This document shows, piece by piece, positions 16,989 through 25,820 of a DNA stretch of 64,000 nt (the stretch's first letter is position 1; every line of letters begins with the position of its first letter). The stretch lies in assembly GCA_017640785.1 (NCBI GenBank), contig JAEPPZ010000002.1, positions 157,748-221,747 on the forward strand. Reading direction: 5' to 3'. The DNA comes from Balneola sp. (lineage in GTDB: Bacteria; Bacteroidota; Rhodothermia; Balneolales; Balneolaceae). The notes below the pieces were generated by a model, which was not told where the DNA came from, searched no databases, and was given only the letters and a program-made list of their open reading frames with translations. A program made the translations under genes and the position numbers.

Positions 16989-18734
16989 TTGAGTTTAGAT
17001 CAGACAAATAACACCAAAAATTCACTCTATCCTAAGCAGGAAATTGAAAGTGAAGATGACGACAGTTGGCAGGTAAGTTATCTCGATATTATAACCATTC
17101 TTCTTGGTTTTTTGGTCATTTTGCTTTCTTTCTCTGACTTAAATGATGGAGAACCCTTTTCTGTTTCCGAATTATTCAAGTCTTCTACGAATGAAACTGA
17201 GTTTATTACAACACCAATTGAAAACATTAAAGAAGAACTTGAAGGATTGCTTGCTCCTGAAATTGAACAAGGAAAACTTGAAATCTTCAGAGAACTAAAC
17301 GATGTACGTATCAGATTTAAAAGTGACGATTTATACAGCTCAGGAAGTGCTAATTTAGAAAGCGAAGCATTTGAAATCCTTAACCGTGTTTTAGCTGCTT
17401 TCAGGATCATATCCTATAATGATTTTGAAATAGACGTTGAAGGTCACACAGATAACGTTCCTATTTCTTCATCCAGTTTTGCTTCTAACTGGGAACTGTC
17501 TACTTCAAGAGCATCCAATATTGTAAAGTATTTCAGTGAAATGGGGATTGCTCAGGAACGCTTAAAAGCATCCGGTTATGCTGACTCCAGACCTTTGATT
17601 GAATTTGATGAGCAAGGCAATCCTTATCCTGCCAGTAAAGATAAGAACAGAAGAGTTGTTCTCAGATTATTTTATTCAAGCCCCGAACAAATGGCAAAAG
17701 CAGATTCCGTGGCTACTGATCTTGAATCCACAGAACCTGAATTGATATCAAGTGACGACTCAACAAAGACTGAAGTTCAGGAAGAATTAGCAGTAACAAA
17801 TAGTTCTGATGATTTAGCAGAAGCAGATCAACTAACTGAAGCTGATAATGAAACAGAATCGAATGAAGATCCTACTGTACAAAAAACGAATGAAACACCA
17901 GCACAAAACTCTGAACCCACCACTATCCCAAGCAATCCTGTTTCTAAACCAGAAATCAGAAACGTCAACACCGGAAATTTTGAAAACGGTTGCAGGTATT
18001 CAGTTCAGGCCGGAGGCTTTGAATCCTTTTTTAACAGCTTAGCTTTTTCCAAAGAAATGGAACAAAAAACCGGTTACGAATTTGAGATAATGTATAATAA
18101 CTTCTTGTTTTCAACCAGAACGGCCAGTAGTACTTCTTTTTCTGAAACTATGGCTTTGCAAAATACTATCGAAGAGAAACTGGGAAAAAGCCAAATAACA
18201 GGATTTGTTCAACAATGCTATAACAATGGAAAGGAACGGCCTCAGGCTCTTAAATATCAAATTCAGTTGGCTTTCTTCCAAAATGAACAAGGAGCTATTT
18301 CATTTAAAGAAATGCTTGCTCAGGAGTACAATATTAAAGCAATTGTAGAAGAAAAATCTCTTCAGGCATATACAGTACTAACGACTTCAATAAACGATAT
18401 TTCAACAGCCTTACGAAGATTAGAGGCTATACAAAATATTGATATACTTAAAGACGCTTTTATAAAGTATGACCCATCTACAGTTTCAGAATATACGTTT
18501 AGCTACCAAATACAGTTGGGTTCTTTTTCTTCGAAACAGGAAGTAGATCAACTTTCCGAACGGCTTAGAAATGAACTGAATGTACAAAGCAGTATCAGAA
18601 CCTTTAGTAACGGACGCTATTATCTACTGACCAGACCTTATACGGAATGGGATGAGATTAACGAACTATATACTATTCTTGATCGTGATAGCTCAGAATT
18701 ATCTCCTGTTATATTCCTAAATGAGCGGATATAA
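16989..18734 (+). CDS. motB: MotB-type stator protein with OmpA domain and three SPOR-like repeats
   Basis: 581 residues; start TTG at 16989, forced by a stop at 16980. One transmembrane helix carries WQVSYLDIITILLGF, in which Asp33 matches the essential ion-binding Asp of MotB. After a plug-like stretch, an OmpA/MotB peptidoglycan-binding domain (about 110-235) shows VEGHTDNVPI, LSTSRASNIVKYF and KDKNRRVVL. An acidic linker (240-330) leads to three SPOR-like repeats beginning YSVQAGGF (336), YQIQLAFF (423) and YQIQLGSF (505). Typical MotB has about 300 residues and no SPOR domain. SPOR domains bind glycan strands lacking stem peptides, so this stator may be fixed to remodelled wall. It ends the cluster, before a terminator. 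Confidence 0.88.
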   Translation: MSLDQTNNTKNSLYPKQEIESEDDDSWQVSYLDIITILLGFLVILLSFSDLNDGEPFSVSELFKSSTNETEFITTPIENIKEELEGLLAPEIEQGKLEIFRELNDVRIRFKSDDLYSSGSANLESEAFEILNRVLAAFRIISYNDFEIDVEGHTDNVPISSSSFASNWELSTSRASNIVKYFSEMGIAQERLKASGYADSRPLIEFDEQGNPYPASKDKNRRVVLRLFYSSPEQMAKADSVATDLESTEPELISSDDSTKTEVQEELAVTNSSDDLAEADQLTEADNETESNEDPTVQKTNETPAQNSEPTTIPSNPVSKPEIRNVNTGNFENGCRYSVQAGGFESFFNSLAFSKEMEQKTGYEFEIMYNNFLFSTRTASSTSFSETMALQNTIEEKLGKSQITGFVQQCYNNGKERPQALKYQIQLAFFQNEQGAISFKEMLAQEYNIKAIVEEKSLQAYTVLTTSINDISTALRRLEAIQNIDILKDAFIKYDPSTVSEYTFSYQIQLGSFSSKQEVDQLSERLRNELNVQSSIRTFSNGRYYLLTRPYTEWDEINELYTILDRDSSELSPVIFLNERI

Positions 18735-18735
18735 A

Positions 18736-18763
18736 AAAAGCCCTGATTTTCATCAGAGCTTTT
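18736..18763. terminator. Bidirectional terminator between motB and pdhC
   Basis: AAAAGC-c-CTGAT, loop, ATCAG-a-GCTTTT forms an 11-pair stem with one mismatch, flanked by an A-run on the left and T-run on the right, so it can end both the motB transcript and the convergent E2 transcript. It overlaps the last bases of the motB region and marks the end of the plus-strand cluster. Confidence 0.85.
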
Positions 18764-18789
18764 AAATTCTATTTGAAAACAAATGTCGC

Positions 18790-20046
18790 TTAGAGCAACA
18801 TTGATAATGGATTTTCCAGTAAATTCTTAACTGTATTTAAGAACTGTGCTGCTTTTGCTCCATCAACAATTCTATGGTCGCTTGAAAGAGTGATCTTCAT
18901 ACGTTTACCCGGAACTACAGCTCCGTTTTCTACCACAGGAACATCGCGGATCGCACCAACAGCAAGTATACAAGCATTTGGCGGATTAATAATAGCTGTA
19001 AATTCTTCTATGCCAAACATTCCCAAATTCGAGATAGTGAATGTGCTTCCTTCCATTTGTTCAGGTTGAAGTTTACGATCTCTTGCCAATCCGGCTAATT
19101 CTCTGGTTTCGGATGAAATCTCTGACAGCCCTTTCTTATCAGCATGTGTGATAACCGGGGTCATTAAACCTTCATCAATTGCTACAGCAACCGCTACATG
19201 AACGTCTCCGTGCTCTTTGATCACATCGTCGTGCCAAGAGCTGTTTATTGCTTGGTGGCGTGTTAGAGCGATCGCACAAGCTTTCACTACGATATCGTTG
19301 AAACTGATCTTCACATCATTCGCTTCATTCATTGAAGAACGAGCTGCCATTGCAGCCTTCATGTCAATGTCTATAGTTTCATAGAAATGTGGATTGGTGA
19401 ATTTGCTTTCAGAAAGTCTGCGAGCAATCACTTTTCTCATTTGAGAAACTTTCACTTCTTTGCTTTCTAAACTTTCGAAAGATTTAGATGCAGTTGAAGA
19501 GCTCGATGGTTTAGACAAACTACTTCCACCTTTATAATCTTCAATATCTTTTTTAACAACTCTGCCATCAGGACCTGAACCTTGTACAGAAGTAAGATCA
19601 ATTCCTTTATCTTCAGCCATTTTTTTGGCTAATGGAGAAGCTTTTACTCTTCCGTTATCAGATTCAGAAGAAGACTCTTTTGATTCTGATTTCTCCTCTT
19701 TAGATTCTTCAGACTTTTGTTCTTCTTTTTTATCAGAACCTTCAGAACTGGAACTTTCAGAACTTTCGCCCCCTCCTGCTCCATCAAGAATATCTGAGAT
19801 ATCTTCACCCTCTTCACCGATCACAGCAATTAGTCCACCTAAAGGAACTGCATCTCCTTCTTGTGGAATTATCTTTAAAAGCGTTCCGTCATCAAAAGCT
19901 TCCACATCCATGGTGGCTTTATCTGTTTCAACTTCAGCGATGATATCACCGGCAGAAATCTTGTCGCCTTCTTTAACATTCCATTTAGCGATCACACCTT
20001 CTTCCATAGTGTCGCTCAACTTCGGCATTTCTATCTTTATAGCCAT
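18790..20046 (-). CDS. pdhC: Pyruvate dehydrogenase E2, dihydrolipoamide acetyltransferase
   Basis: 418 residues with one lipoyl domain (1-78; lipoyl-lysine K43 in ETDKATMDV), a Ser/Glu/Lys-rich hinge (85-130), a peripheral-subunit binding domain (131-170; ASPLAKKMAEDKGID and GPDGRVVKKDI) and the catalytic domain (195-418) with the DHRIVDG active-site motif. It transfers acetyl groups from E1 to CoA in the cytoplasmic pyruvate dehydrogenase complex. It is the last gene of pdhA-pdhB-pdhC, 24 bases after pdhB; E3 is not in the window. The acyl specificity (pyruvate rather than branched-chain acids) is inferred from the E1 sequences. Confidence 0.93.
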   Translation of the reverse strand: MAIKIEMPKLSDTMEEGVIAKWNVKEGDKISAGDIIAEVETDKATMDVEAFDDGTLLKIIPQEGDAVPLGGLIAVIGEEGEDISDILDGAGGGESSESSSSEGSDKKEEQKSEESKEEKSESKESSSESDNGRVKASPLAKKMAEDKGIDLTSVQGSGPDGRVVKKDIEDYKGGSSLSKPSSSSTASKSFESLESKEVKVSQMRKVIARRLSESKFTNPHFYETIDIDMKAAMAARSSMNEANDVKISFNDIVVKACAIALTRHQAINSSWHDDVIKEHGDVHVAVAVAIDEGLMTPVITHADKKGLSEISSETRELAGLARDRKLQPEQMEGSTFTISNLGMFGIEEFTAIINPPNACILAVGAIRDVPVVENGAVVPGKRMKITLSSDHRIVDGAKAAQFLNTVKNLLENPLSMLL

Positions 20047-20070
20047 AATTTCTTCGAGTTAGTGAGTTTA

Positions 20071-21054
20071 TTAATTTCTGTAAGTAACCTGATTCACAGC
20101 ATCTACAACCTGTTTAACAGAAGGATACCAAAGATCAAAAAGGTTTTTAGCAAATGGTGCACAAACATCAGGAAGTGTTACGCGCTGAACCGGTGCATCC
20201 AAATAATCAAAAGCTTCGCGTTGAATTAAGAATCCAACTTCAGCAGCCAATCCACCAAACGGATGAGCTTCATCCAGAATTACGCATCTGTTTGTTTTCT
20301 TAATTGATTCAATGATCAACGGAAGATCTAAAGGCTTTACAGTTCTTGGATCAATAATTTCACACTCCACACCGTCTTTTGCCAGTTCTTTAGCAGCCTG
20401 AACAGCTAAGTGATACATTTTACCGTGAGCTACTAAAGTCACATGTTCACCTTCCCGCTTGATCTTACCCTTTCCGATTGGAATGATGTAATCTTCTTCG
20501 TCAGATACTTCTCCTTTCAAACCATACATTTGCTCTGATTCCATAAACAGAACCGGATTATCATCGCGAATGGCAGATTTAAGCAATCCTTTTGCGTCAT
20601 CTGGTTCGGAAGTATAAATAACTTTCAAACCCGGGAAGTGAGCGTACATGGAATCGTAAGCAACAGAATGCGTAGCTCCTAACTGCCCTGCTGATGCGTT
20701 AGGGCCTCTGAAGACGATCGGACAATCTATTTGTCCACCCGTCATATACTTAACCTTAGAAGCGTGATTTATGATCTGATCTGCTGCTAATACTGCAAAG
20801 TTGAACGTCATGAACTCTACAATTGGTCTCAAACCGTTCATAGCAGCTCCCACTCCGATACCGGCAAAGCCAAGCTCAGAAATTGGAGTATCGATCACTC
20901 TTTTATATCCGTATTTATCGAGAAGTCCTTCGGTGGTTTTGTAAGCGCCGTTGTATTCAGCTACTTCCTCACCCATTATCAGGACTTTCTCATCTTTTGC
21001 CATTTCTTCATCGATGGCAGCTTTTATTGCTTCTCTAAATTGTAATTCAGCCAT
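20071..21054 (-). CDS. pdhB: Pyruvate dehydrogenase E1 component, beta subunit
   Basis: 327 residues, the standard length. FREAIKAAIDEEMAKDEKV at the N-terminus, MGEEVAEYNGAYK, DTPISELGFAGIGVGAAMNGL, the FRGPNASAGQLGATHS segment and EAHPFGGLAAEV match E1-beta of pyruvate dehydrogenases, which with the alpha subunit forms the thiamine diphosphate site that decarboxylates pyruvate. It lies 23 bases after pdhA and 24 before pdhC. No unusual features. Confidence 0.95.
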   Translation of the reverse strand: MAELQFREAIKAAIDEEMAKDEKVLIMGEEVAEYNGAYKTTEGLLDKYGYKRVIDTPISELGFAGIGVGAAMNGLRPIVEFMTFNFAVLAADQIINHASKVKYMTGGQIDCPIVFRGPNASAGQLGATHSVAYDSMYAHFPGLKVIYTSEPDDAKGLLKSAIRDDNPVLFMESEQMYGLKGEVSDEEDYIIPIGKGKIKREGEHVTLVAHGKMYHLAVQAAKELAKDGVECEIIDPRTVKPLDLPLIIESIKKTNRCVILDEAHPFGGLAAEVGFLIQREAFDYLDAPVQRVTLPDVCAPFAKNLFDLWYPSVKQVVDAVNQVTYRN

Positions 21055-21077
21055 TATTCTATTCTTTGAAATTCTTT

Positions 21078-22178
21078 TTAGGTATGGAAATATGGATCGT
21101 CTTCTACAAACATATCCTCGTAGAGCTCTTCATCTTTCGGGAAGTCAGAATTATCTGCAAATTCGACTGCATCTAATACTTCCTGCTCTACTTTTTCTTC
21201 GATCTTCTCAAGCGCCGCTTCTTTGGCGATGTCATTTTCGAGAATATATGTTTTCAATCTTTCGATCGGATCATTCTTCTGATATTCTTCCAATTCCTCT
21301 TTAGTTCTGTACTTTTGAGGGTCTGACATTGAGTGTCCACGATATCTGTACGTTCTGATCTCAACAAACCAAGGTTCTGAGTTTTTGCGCACATCATCAG
21401 CGATCTCTTTCATCTTCTCATACACAGAGAACACATCCATACCGTTGATCACAGCACTTTTCATTCCGTAACCATCAGCTCTGTCCACAATATCTGCAAC
21501 TGTATGGCGACGGGCTGCTGTTCCCATAGAATATCCGTTGTTTTCAACAACAAAAATTGCCGGAAGCTTCCAAAGTTGAGCTATGTTAAAAGTTTCGTGT
21601 AGTGCTCCCTGATCAACAGCTCCATCACCAAAGAAACAGGTAGAAATTCGGCCATTCTGCTCATATTTATTGGCGAATGCAAGACCACCACCAATTGGAA
21701 TATGTCCACCAACGATTCCGTAACCACCCCAAAAATGATTTTCTGCTTTAGCGAAATGCATTGATCCGCCTTTACCTCTGGAACATCCTGTTGCTTTACC
21801 AAAAAGTTCAGCCATTCCTTCATTTGCTGAAATTCCTCTGCAAAGTCCCCAACCATGGTCTCGATATGCTGTAATGATATCGTCGTCATCATTCAATGCA
21901 AAAGTTGTCCCTGTAGAGATCGCTTCCTGACCAATATAAAGGTGAAGAAATCCGCCAAATTTTCCTTTTTGATACTGCTGCATCGCTCTTTCTTCAAAAC
22001 GACGCTGCAAATACATTTGCTCGTACATCGCTTTTAGCTTTGCAGCTGAAAGACCCAGATCTTTATGTTTTGATTTCGTAGCAGCCGGAAGATCAACCCC
22101 TTTCTGTACTGCACCTGATTTTTCATCTCCAATACCTCTTGGAGCAAATTCAACATTACCGCTTTTCTTTTTTGCCAT
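21078..22178 (-). CDS. pdhA: Pyruvate dehydrogenase E1 component, alpha subunit
   Basis: 366 residues. The thiamine diphosphate motif runs from GDGAVDQGALHE to VVENNGYSMGT (GDG...NN), and the loop YRGHSMSDPQKYRTKEE is the phosphorylation-loop region typical of E1-alpha. About 35 extra charged residues precede the AMYEQMYLQRRFEERAMQQY core. It opens the three-gene pdh operon; the gap 22179-22268 to alaS, also on the minus strand, is short, so alaS read-through into pdhA is possible. Specificity for pyruvate fits RCFEER-like and GKFGGFLHLYIGQEA segments of the family. Confidence 0.95.
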   Translation of the reverse strand: MAKKKSGNVEFAPRGIGDEKSGAVQKGVDLPAATKSKHKDLGLSAAKLKAMYEQMYLQRRFEERAMQQYQKGKFGGFLHLYIGQEAISTGTTFALNDDDDIITAYRDHGWGLCRGISANEGMAELFGKATGCSRGKGGSMHFAKAENHFWGGYGIVGGHIPIGGGLAFANKYEQNGRISTCFFGDGAVDQGALHETFNIAQLWKLPAIFVVENNGYSMGTAARRHTVADIVDRADGYGMKSAVINGMDVFSVYEKMKEIADDVRKNSEPWFVEIRTYRYRGHSMSDPQKYRTKEELEEYQKNDPIERLKTYILENDIAKEAALEKIEEKVEQEVLDAVEFADNSDFPKDEELYEDMFVEDDPYFHT

Positions 22179-22268
22179 AGTTCGTTTTTTATAACCTTAA
22201 CCCTTCAAAAATGGGCTTGAATATATTCAATTTTTAGGAAGATTTCGTAATTCTCTGGACTACAAGTG

Positions 22269-24947
22269 TTAAATGGTATTTAAAATGATTTCATTCACTT
22301 TAGATAGTGCTTCTTCTAGCTTTTCAGGTTGACGTCCACCAGCAGTAGCAAGACTTGGTTGTCCACCACCGCCGCCGCCAACTAACCGTCCAAGTTGCCC
22401 AACTAATGCTCCTGCCTTTAATCCTTTTTCTTTTATCAGATCGTCAGTGACTGATACCATCAGATATACTTTTCCTTCTTCTTCATCTTTCGATCCTAAT
22501 ACCGTTACTGTATTAGAGGAAGATTTTTCCAGAGCATCGTAACCCAGTTGCTTTAGTACATCCATATCAGCACCCTGAATTTCTCCTTTTACGAGAGTGA
22601 TATTTCCATCTAATGATTCCGGATTCGAAAATAATTCAGTTAGTTTAGCTCCTGTGTTCTGAAGATTCTGAGCTGAAAGTTCTTTTTCTAAAGCTTTCTT
22701 TTCTTCCTGAAGTTTCTTGATGTCAGCTACCAGATCGGTGCTTTGTCCAATTACTCCTTTAATTTCTTTTAGAAGCGATTGTTCATTTCTCAATAACTGA
22801 TCAGCTGCTTTACCGCAAACCGCTTCAATTCTTCTCACACCTGCAGCTACTGAAGTTTCCTGAGTAAATCTGAAGTAACCGATCTCACCGGTAGCTTTTA
22901 CATGAGTTCCACCGCATAGTTCTCTGGAAAACTCAGGATCAAAAGTGATAACACGAACTTCATCTCCGTACTTTTCTCCGAAAAGCATCATAGCTCCCAT
23001 TTCTTTAGCTTCTTCGATAGGAACGCTTCTCTGTTCATCTAACGGAATGTTTTCCTGAATTTTTTCATTTACTCTTTGCTCGATCACTTTGAGTTCTTCA
23101 TCGGTAACTGCTTCGAAATGAGAGAAATCGAATCTTAAATGATGATCATCAACTAATGATCCTTTTTGAGCTACATGATCGCCTAATTCTTGACGAAGTA
23201 TTTCATGAACCAAATGAGTTGCGGAGTGATGCTTTTGAATTTCTTTTCTTCTGATTGTATCAACCTGAGCAATCCATTCTCCGGACAGGTCGTCAGGAAG
23301 ATTTTCAGTGTAATGCACAAATTCTCCATTCACCTTTTGGACATCAGTAACATGAATGTATTCATTTCCATTTGTTACTAAACCTGTGTCTGCAACCTGA
23401 CCACCGCTCTCTGCATAAAATGGAGTCTTAGCAAGCTTGAATGCAAAACGCTTTCCTTCTTTTCTGAATGAAGCGAATTGGGTTTCTACTTTAAGTTTAT
23501 CATACCCAACAAAGTGAGTCTCGCTGACTTCTTTACTATTAACTAATACCCAATCACCACCCCCACTCTGATCAACAGAAAACTTACCGGCTGCTCGTGC
23601 CCGATCTTTCTGTTCTTTCATCAACTCGTCAAATCGATCTACATCAACTTTAATATCCTTCTCACGAGCCATTAATTGAGTAAGATCTATAGGAAATCCA
23701 TAAGTATCATGGAGTTTAAATGCGTCATCACCTGAAATAACTTCTTTGCCCTTGGTGACTTCCTTAAAGAGTTGGATTCCTTGCCCTAATGTTTTTAAGA
23801 AGCTCTTTTCTTCCGATTTGATCACGTTGATAACGTATTCCTTCTGAGCTTCCATTTCAGGGAACACGTCCTTGAATTGATCAGCAAGAACATCAACCAG
23901 TTTGTAGAAAAATGGTTCTTTGAAATTCAGCTTATCCCAACCGTATCTAATTGCACGTCTTAATATTCTGCGTATAACATAACCACGGCCATCATTTCCG
24001 GGAGAAGCACCATCAGCAATAGAAAATGCAACTGCACGAATATGATCGGCAATAACTCTCATTGCGATATCTTTCTCACTATCGGAACTGCTGTACTTTA
24101 TTCCGGCTAGTTCTGAAATTTTATCCAATAACGGAGTGAAAATATCTGAATCGTAATTTGAAGTCTTTCCCTGAAGGACAGCACAAACTCTTTCAAAACC
24201 CATTCCGGTATCCACATGCATATCCGGCAATGGTTGAAGTGAACCGTCTTTCTGACGATTAAACTGAATAAATACCAGATTCCAGATCTCCATCACTCTC
24301 GGGTCATCTGCATTTACCAGGCTGGCTCCATTAACTTTTTTGCGCTCTTCTACTGATCTTAGATCAATATGAATTTCAGAGCAAGGTCCACAAGGTCCGG
24401 TATCACCCATTTCCCAGAAATTATCTTTCTTGCCGCATTTCAAAATATGAGCATGGTCAATTGAAGTTTCGCTTTTCCAAAGTTCAATTGCTTCTTCATC
24501 AACCGGAAGTCCGTCTTCATCATCGCCGCCAAAAACGGTTGCGTATAATTGATCGGGATTTAAGCCCCAGTTATCTACCAGAAGCTCCCAAGCCCAACCA
24601 ATAGCTTCCTTTTTGAAGTAGTCGCCAAACGACCAATTTCCCAACATCTCAAACAAAGTATGATGGTAAGTATCGTATCCAACCTCTTCCAGGTCATTGT
24701 GTTTTCCGCTAACACGAATACATTTTTGTGTATCTGCAGCACGATTCCATTCTTTCCCTTCATGAGAAAGCGACTTTTCTTCCCCTAGAAATATTGGCTT
24801 AAACTGGTTCATCCCTGCATTTGTAAATAACAGCGTAGGATCATTTTTAGGAGCTACCGGTGCGCTATCGACTATGGCATGCCCTTTTTCTTTAAAAAAT
24901 TCCAGAAATTCCTGACGTATTTGGGATGAAGTCTTAGTGGACATCAA
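22269..24947 (-). CDS. alaS: Alanyl-tRNA synthetase
   Basis: 892 residues, normal for bacterial AlaRS. Catalytic domain: SSQIRQEFLEFFKEKGH, LLFTNAGMNQFKPIFLG, and DTGMGFERVCAVLQGK. Editing domain: the zinc-binding HxxxH in HHSATHLVHEIL and CGGTHVKATGEIG. The C-terminal C-Ala domain ends with a run of six glycines and QPSLATAGG. The enzyme charges tRNA-Ala and removes mischarged Ser and Gly. Two adjacent ATG codons (24945-24947 and 24942-24944) are both usable. It is divergent from the DUF502 gene at 25132, with about 180 bases between for the promoters. Confidence 0.97.
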   Translation of the reverse strand: MMSTKTSSQIRQEFLEFFKEKGHAIVDSAPVAPKNDPTLLFTNAGMNQFKPIFLGEEKSLSHEGKEWNRAADTQKCIRVSGKHNDLEEVGYDTYHHTLFEMLGNWSFGDYFKKEAIGWAWELLVDNWGLNPDQLYATVFGGDDEDGLPVDEEAIELWKSETSIDHAHILKCGKKDNFWEMGDTGPCGPCSEIHIDLRSVEERKKVNGASLVNADDPRVMEIWNLVFIQFNRQKDGSLQPLPDMHVDTGMGFERVCAVLQGKTSNYDSDIFTPLLDKISELAGIKYSSSDSEKDIAMRVIADHIRAVAFSIADGASPGNDGRGYVIRRILRRAIRYGWDKLNFKEPFFYKLVDVLADQFKDVFPEMEAQKEYVINVIKSEEKSFLKTLGQGIQLFKEVTKGKEVISGDDAFKLHDTYGFPIDLTQLMAREKDIKVDVDRFDELMKEQKDRARAAGKFSVDQSGGGDWVLVNSKEVSETHFVGYDKLKVETQFASFRKEGKRFAFKLAKTPFYAESGGQVADTGLVTNGNEYIHVTDVQKVNGEFVHYTENLPDDLSGEWIAQVDTIRRKEIQKHHSATHLVHEILRQELGDHVAQKGSLVDDHHLRFDFSHFEAVTDEELKVIEQRVNEKIQENIPLDEQRSVPIEEAKEMGAMMLFGEKYGDEVRVITFDPEFSRELCGGTHVKATGEIGYFRFTQETSVAAGVRRIEAVCGKAADQLLRNEQSLLKEIKGVIGQSTDLVADIKKLQEEKKALEKELSAQNLQNTGAKLTELFSNPESLDGNITLVKGEIQGADMDVLKQLGYDALEKSSSNTVTVLGSKDEEEGKVYLMVSVTDDLIKEKGLKAGALVGQLGRLVGGGGGGQPSLATAGGRQPEKLEEALSKVNEIILNTI

Positions 24948-25131
24948 TTTGAATTAAAAAATCGGTTGAAAATTAAGATGGTGAAGATAAAAAAAATCTA
25001 CTTCACACTCGATGTTAGATTTATGTTTAATGAATTATTTGAAAAGTGGGAATCAAAAAGCTGAAATAAACATTTTGTGCTTTATGAATTAGTGGCGACA
25101 TTTATTCGGACTTTAAACTTATCAGACAGCT

Positions 25132-25707
25132 ATGAAAACTATTCTCAATTTTTTCTTCCGTGGAATGCTAATTGTCTTTCCTGTTGGCGCCACCATTTAT
25201 TTGGTTTCAATAGCAATTGGATGGGCTAATGAATCTCTCAATTATCTGTTTTACAGCTGGTTCGATTATAATATTCCCGGCTTAGGGATAATTACCGGCT
25301 TTATAGCCATTACTCTTATTGGTTTTGTGTTTACAAGAGCTTTCACAAAACCCATTGTTCATTTATTTGAGAAACTTCTTACCAGAACCCCTTTGGTGAG
25401 TATTATTTACAGCTCATTAAGAGATCTTACCGAAGCGTTTGTAGGAGATAAAAAAAAGTTCACAGCTCCTGTGGTAGTGGATTTCGGTGTTCCTGGTGTA
25501 AAACGTTTAGGTTTTATAACACAGGAATCACTTACAGATCTTGGGCTTGAGGATGAAGTAGCTGTGTATTGCCCTCATTCTTACAATTTCTCCGGAAATC
25601 TTTACATAGTGGATAAAATTCATGTGAAACCGATCAAAAAAGATCCGGCTACTTTTATGAAATTTGTGGTCTCCGGTGGTGTATCAAATTTAAATAAGCT
25701 AGAGTAA
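25132..25707 (+). CDS. DUF502 family membrane protein
   Basis: 191 residues. Two N-terminal transmembrane helices (about 7-30 and 50-72) are followed by the conserved FTKPIVHLFEKLLTRTPLVS and IYSSLRDLTEAF segments and a cytosolic beta-rich tail (VVVDFGVPGVKRLGFIT, VAVYCPHSYNFSGNLYIV). This is the DUF502 pattern. The family has no established biochemical role that I know of. The gene stands alone on the plus strand, divergent from alaS. Length is within the family range (about 190-220). Confidence 0.88.
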   Translation: MKTILNFFFRGMLIVFPVGATIYLVSIAIGWANESLNYLFYSWFDYNIPGLGIITGFIAITLIGFVFTRAFTKPIVHLFEKLLTRTPLVSIIYSSLRDLTEAFVGDKKKFTAPVVVDFGVPGVKRLGFITQESLTDLGLEDEVAVYCPHSYNFSGNLYIVDKIHVKPIKKDPATFMKFVVSGGVSNLNKLE

Positions 25708-25796
25708 TACTAAATGCTTTTTTAGCTTGTGGAAGGAAGTCCTTGGGTTTTTTCTTGAAAACATCGCGCTGTATCATTGAGCCTACTCAAGATTAA

Positions 25797-25820
25797 CTTT
25801 TCACTTTTCACTTTTCACTT
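25797..25820. repeat. Heptamer tandem repeat (CTTTTCA x3)
   Basis: Three perfect copies of a 7-base unit plus CTT lie just before the stop of the ferredoxin-NADP reductase gene, in the convergent gap with the DUF502 gene. Short tracts like this arise by slippage; no function is evident and no hairpin forms. Confidence 0.7.

Noticed and set aside
16180-18734. MotA/MotB pair as part of a Zorya-type anti-phage system
   Set aside because: No ZorC, ZorD or ZorE-like helicase or nuclease gene follows, and the neighbours are a FliF-FliG fusion and pilus-assembly genes.
16180-18734. GldL/GldM-type gliding motor or ExbB/ExbD energiser
   Set aside because: The large protein has a YLD ion-binding motif and an OmpA domain as in MotB, and the small one has four helices with the MotA TTLYG segment.
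19625-20062. 145-residue plus-strand open frame rich in Ser
   Set aside because: It is the reverse of the Glu/Lys/Ser-rich hinge and lipoyl domain of the E2 gene; composition is an artefact.
25797-25820. Phase-variation tract
   Set aside because: The heptamer run lies at the 3' end of a housekeeping reductase gene and past another gene's stop, where slippage would not switch a surface gene.
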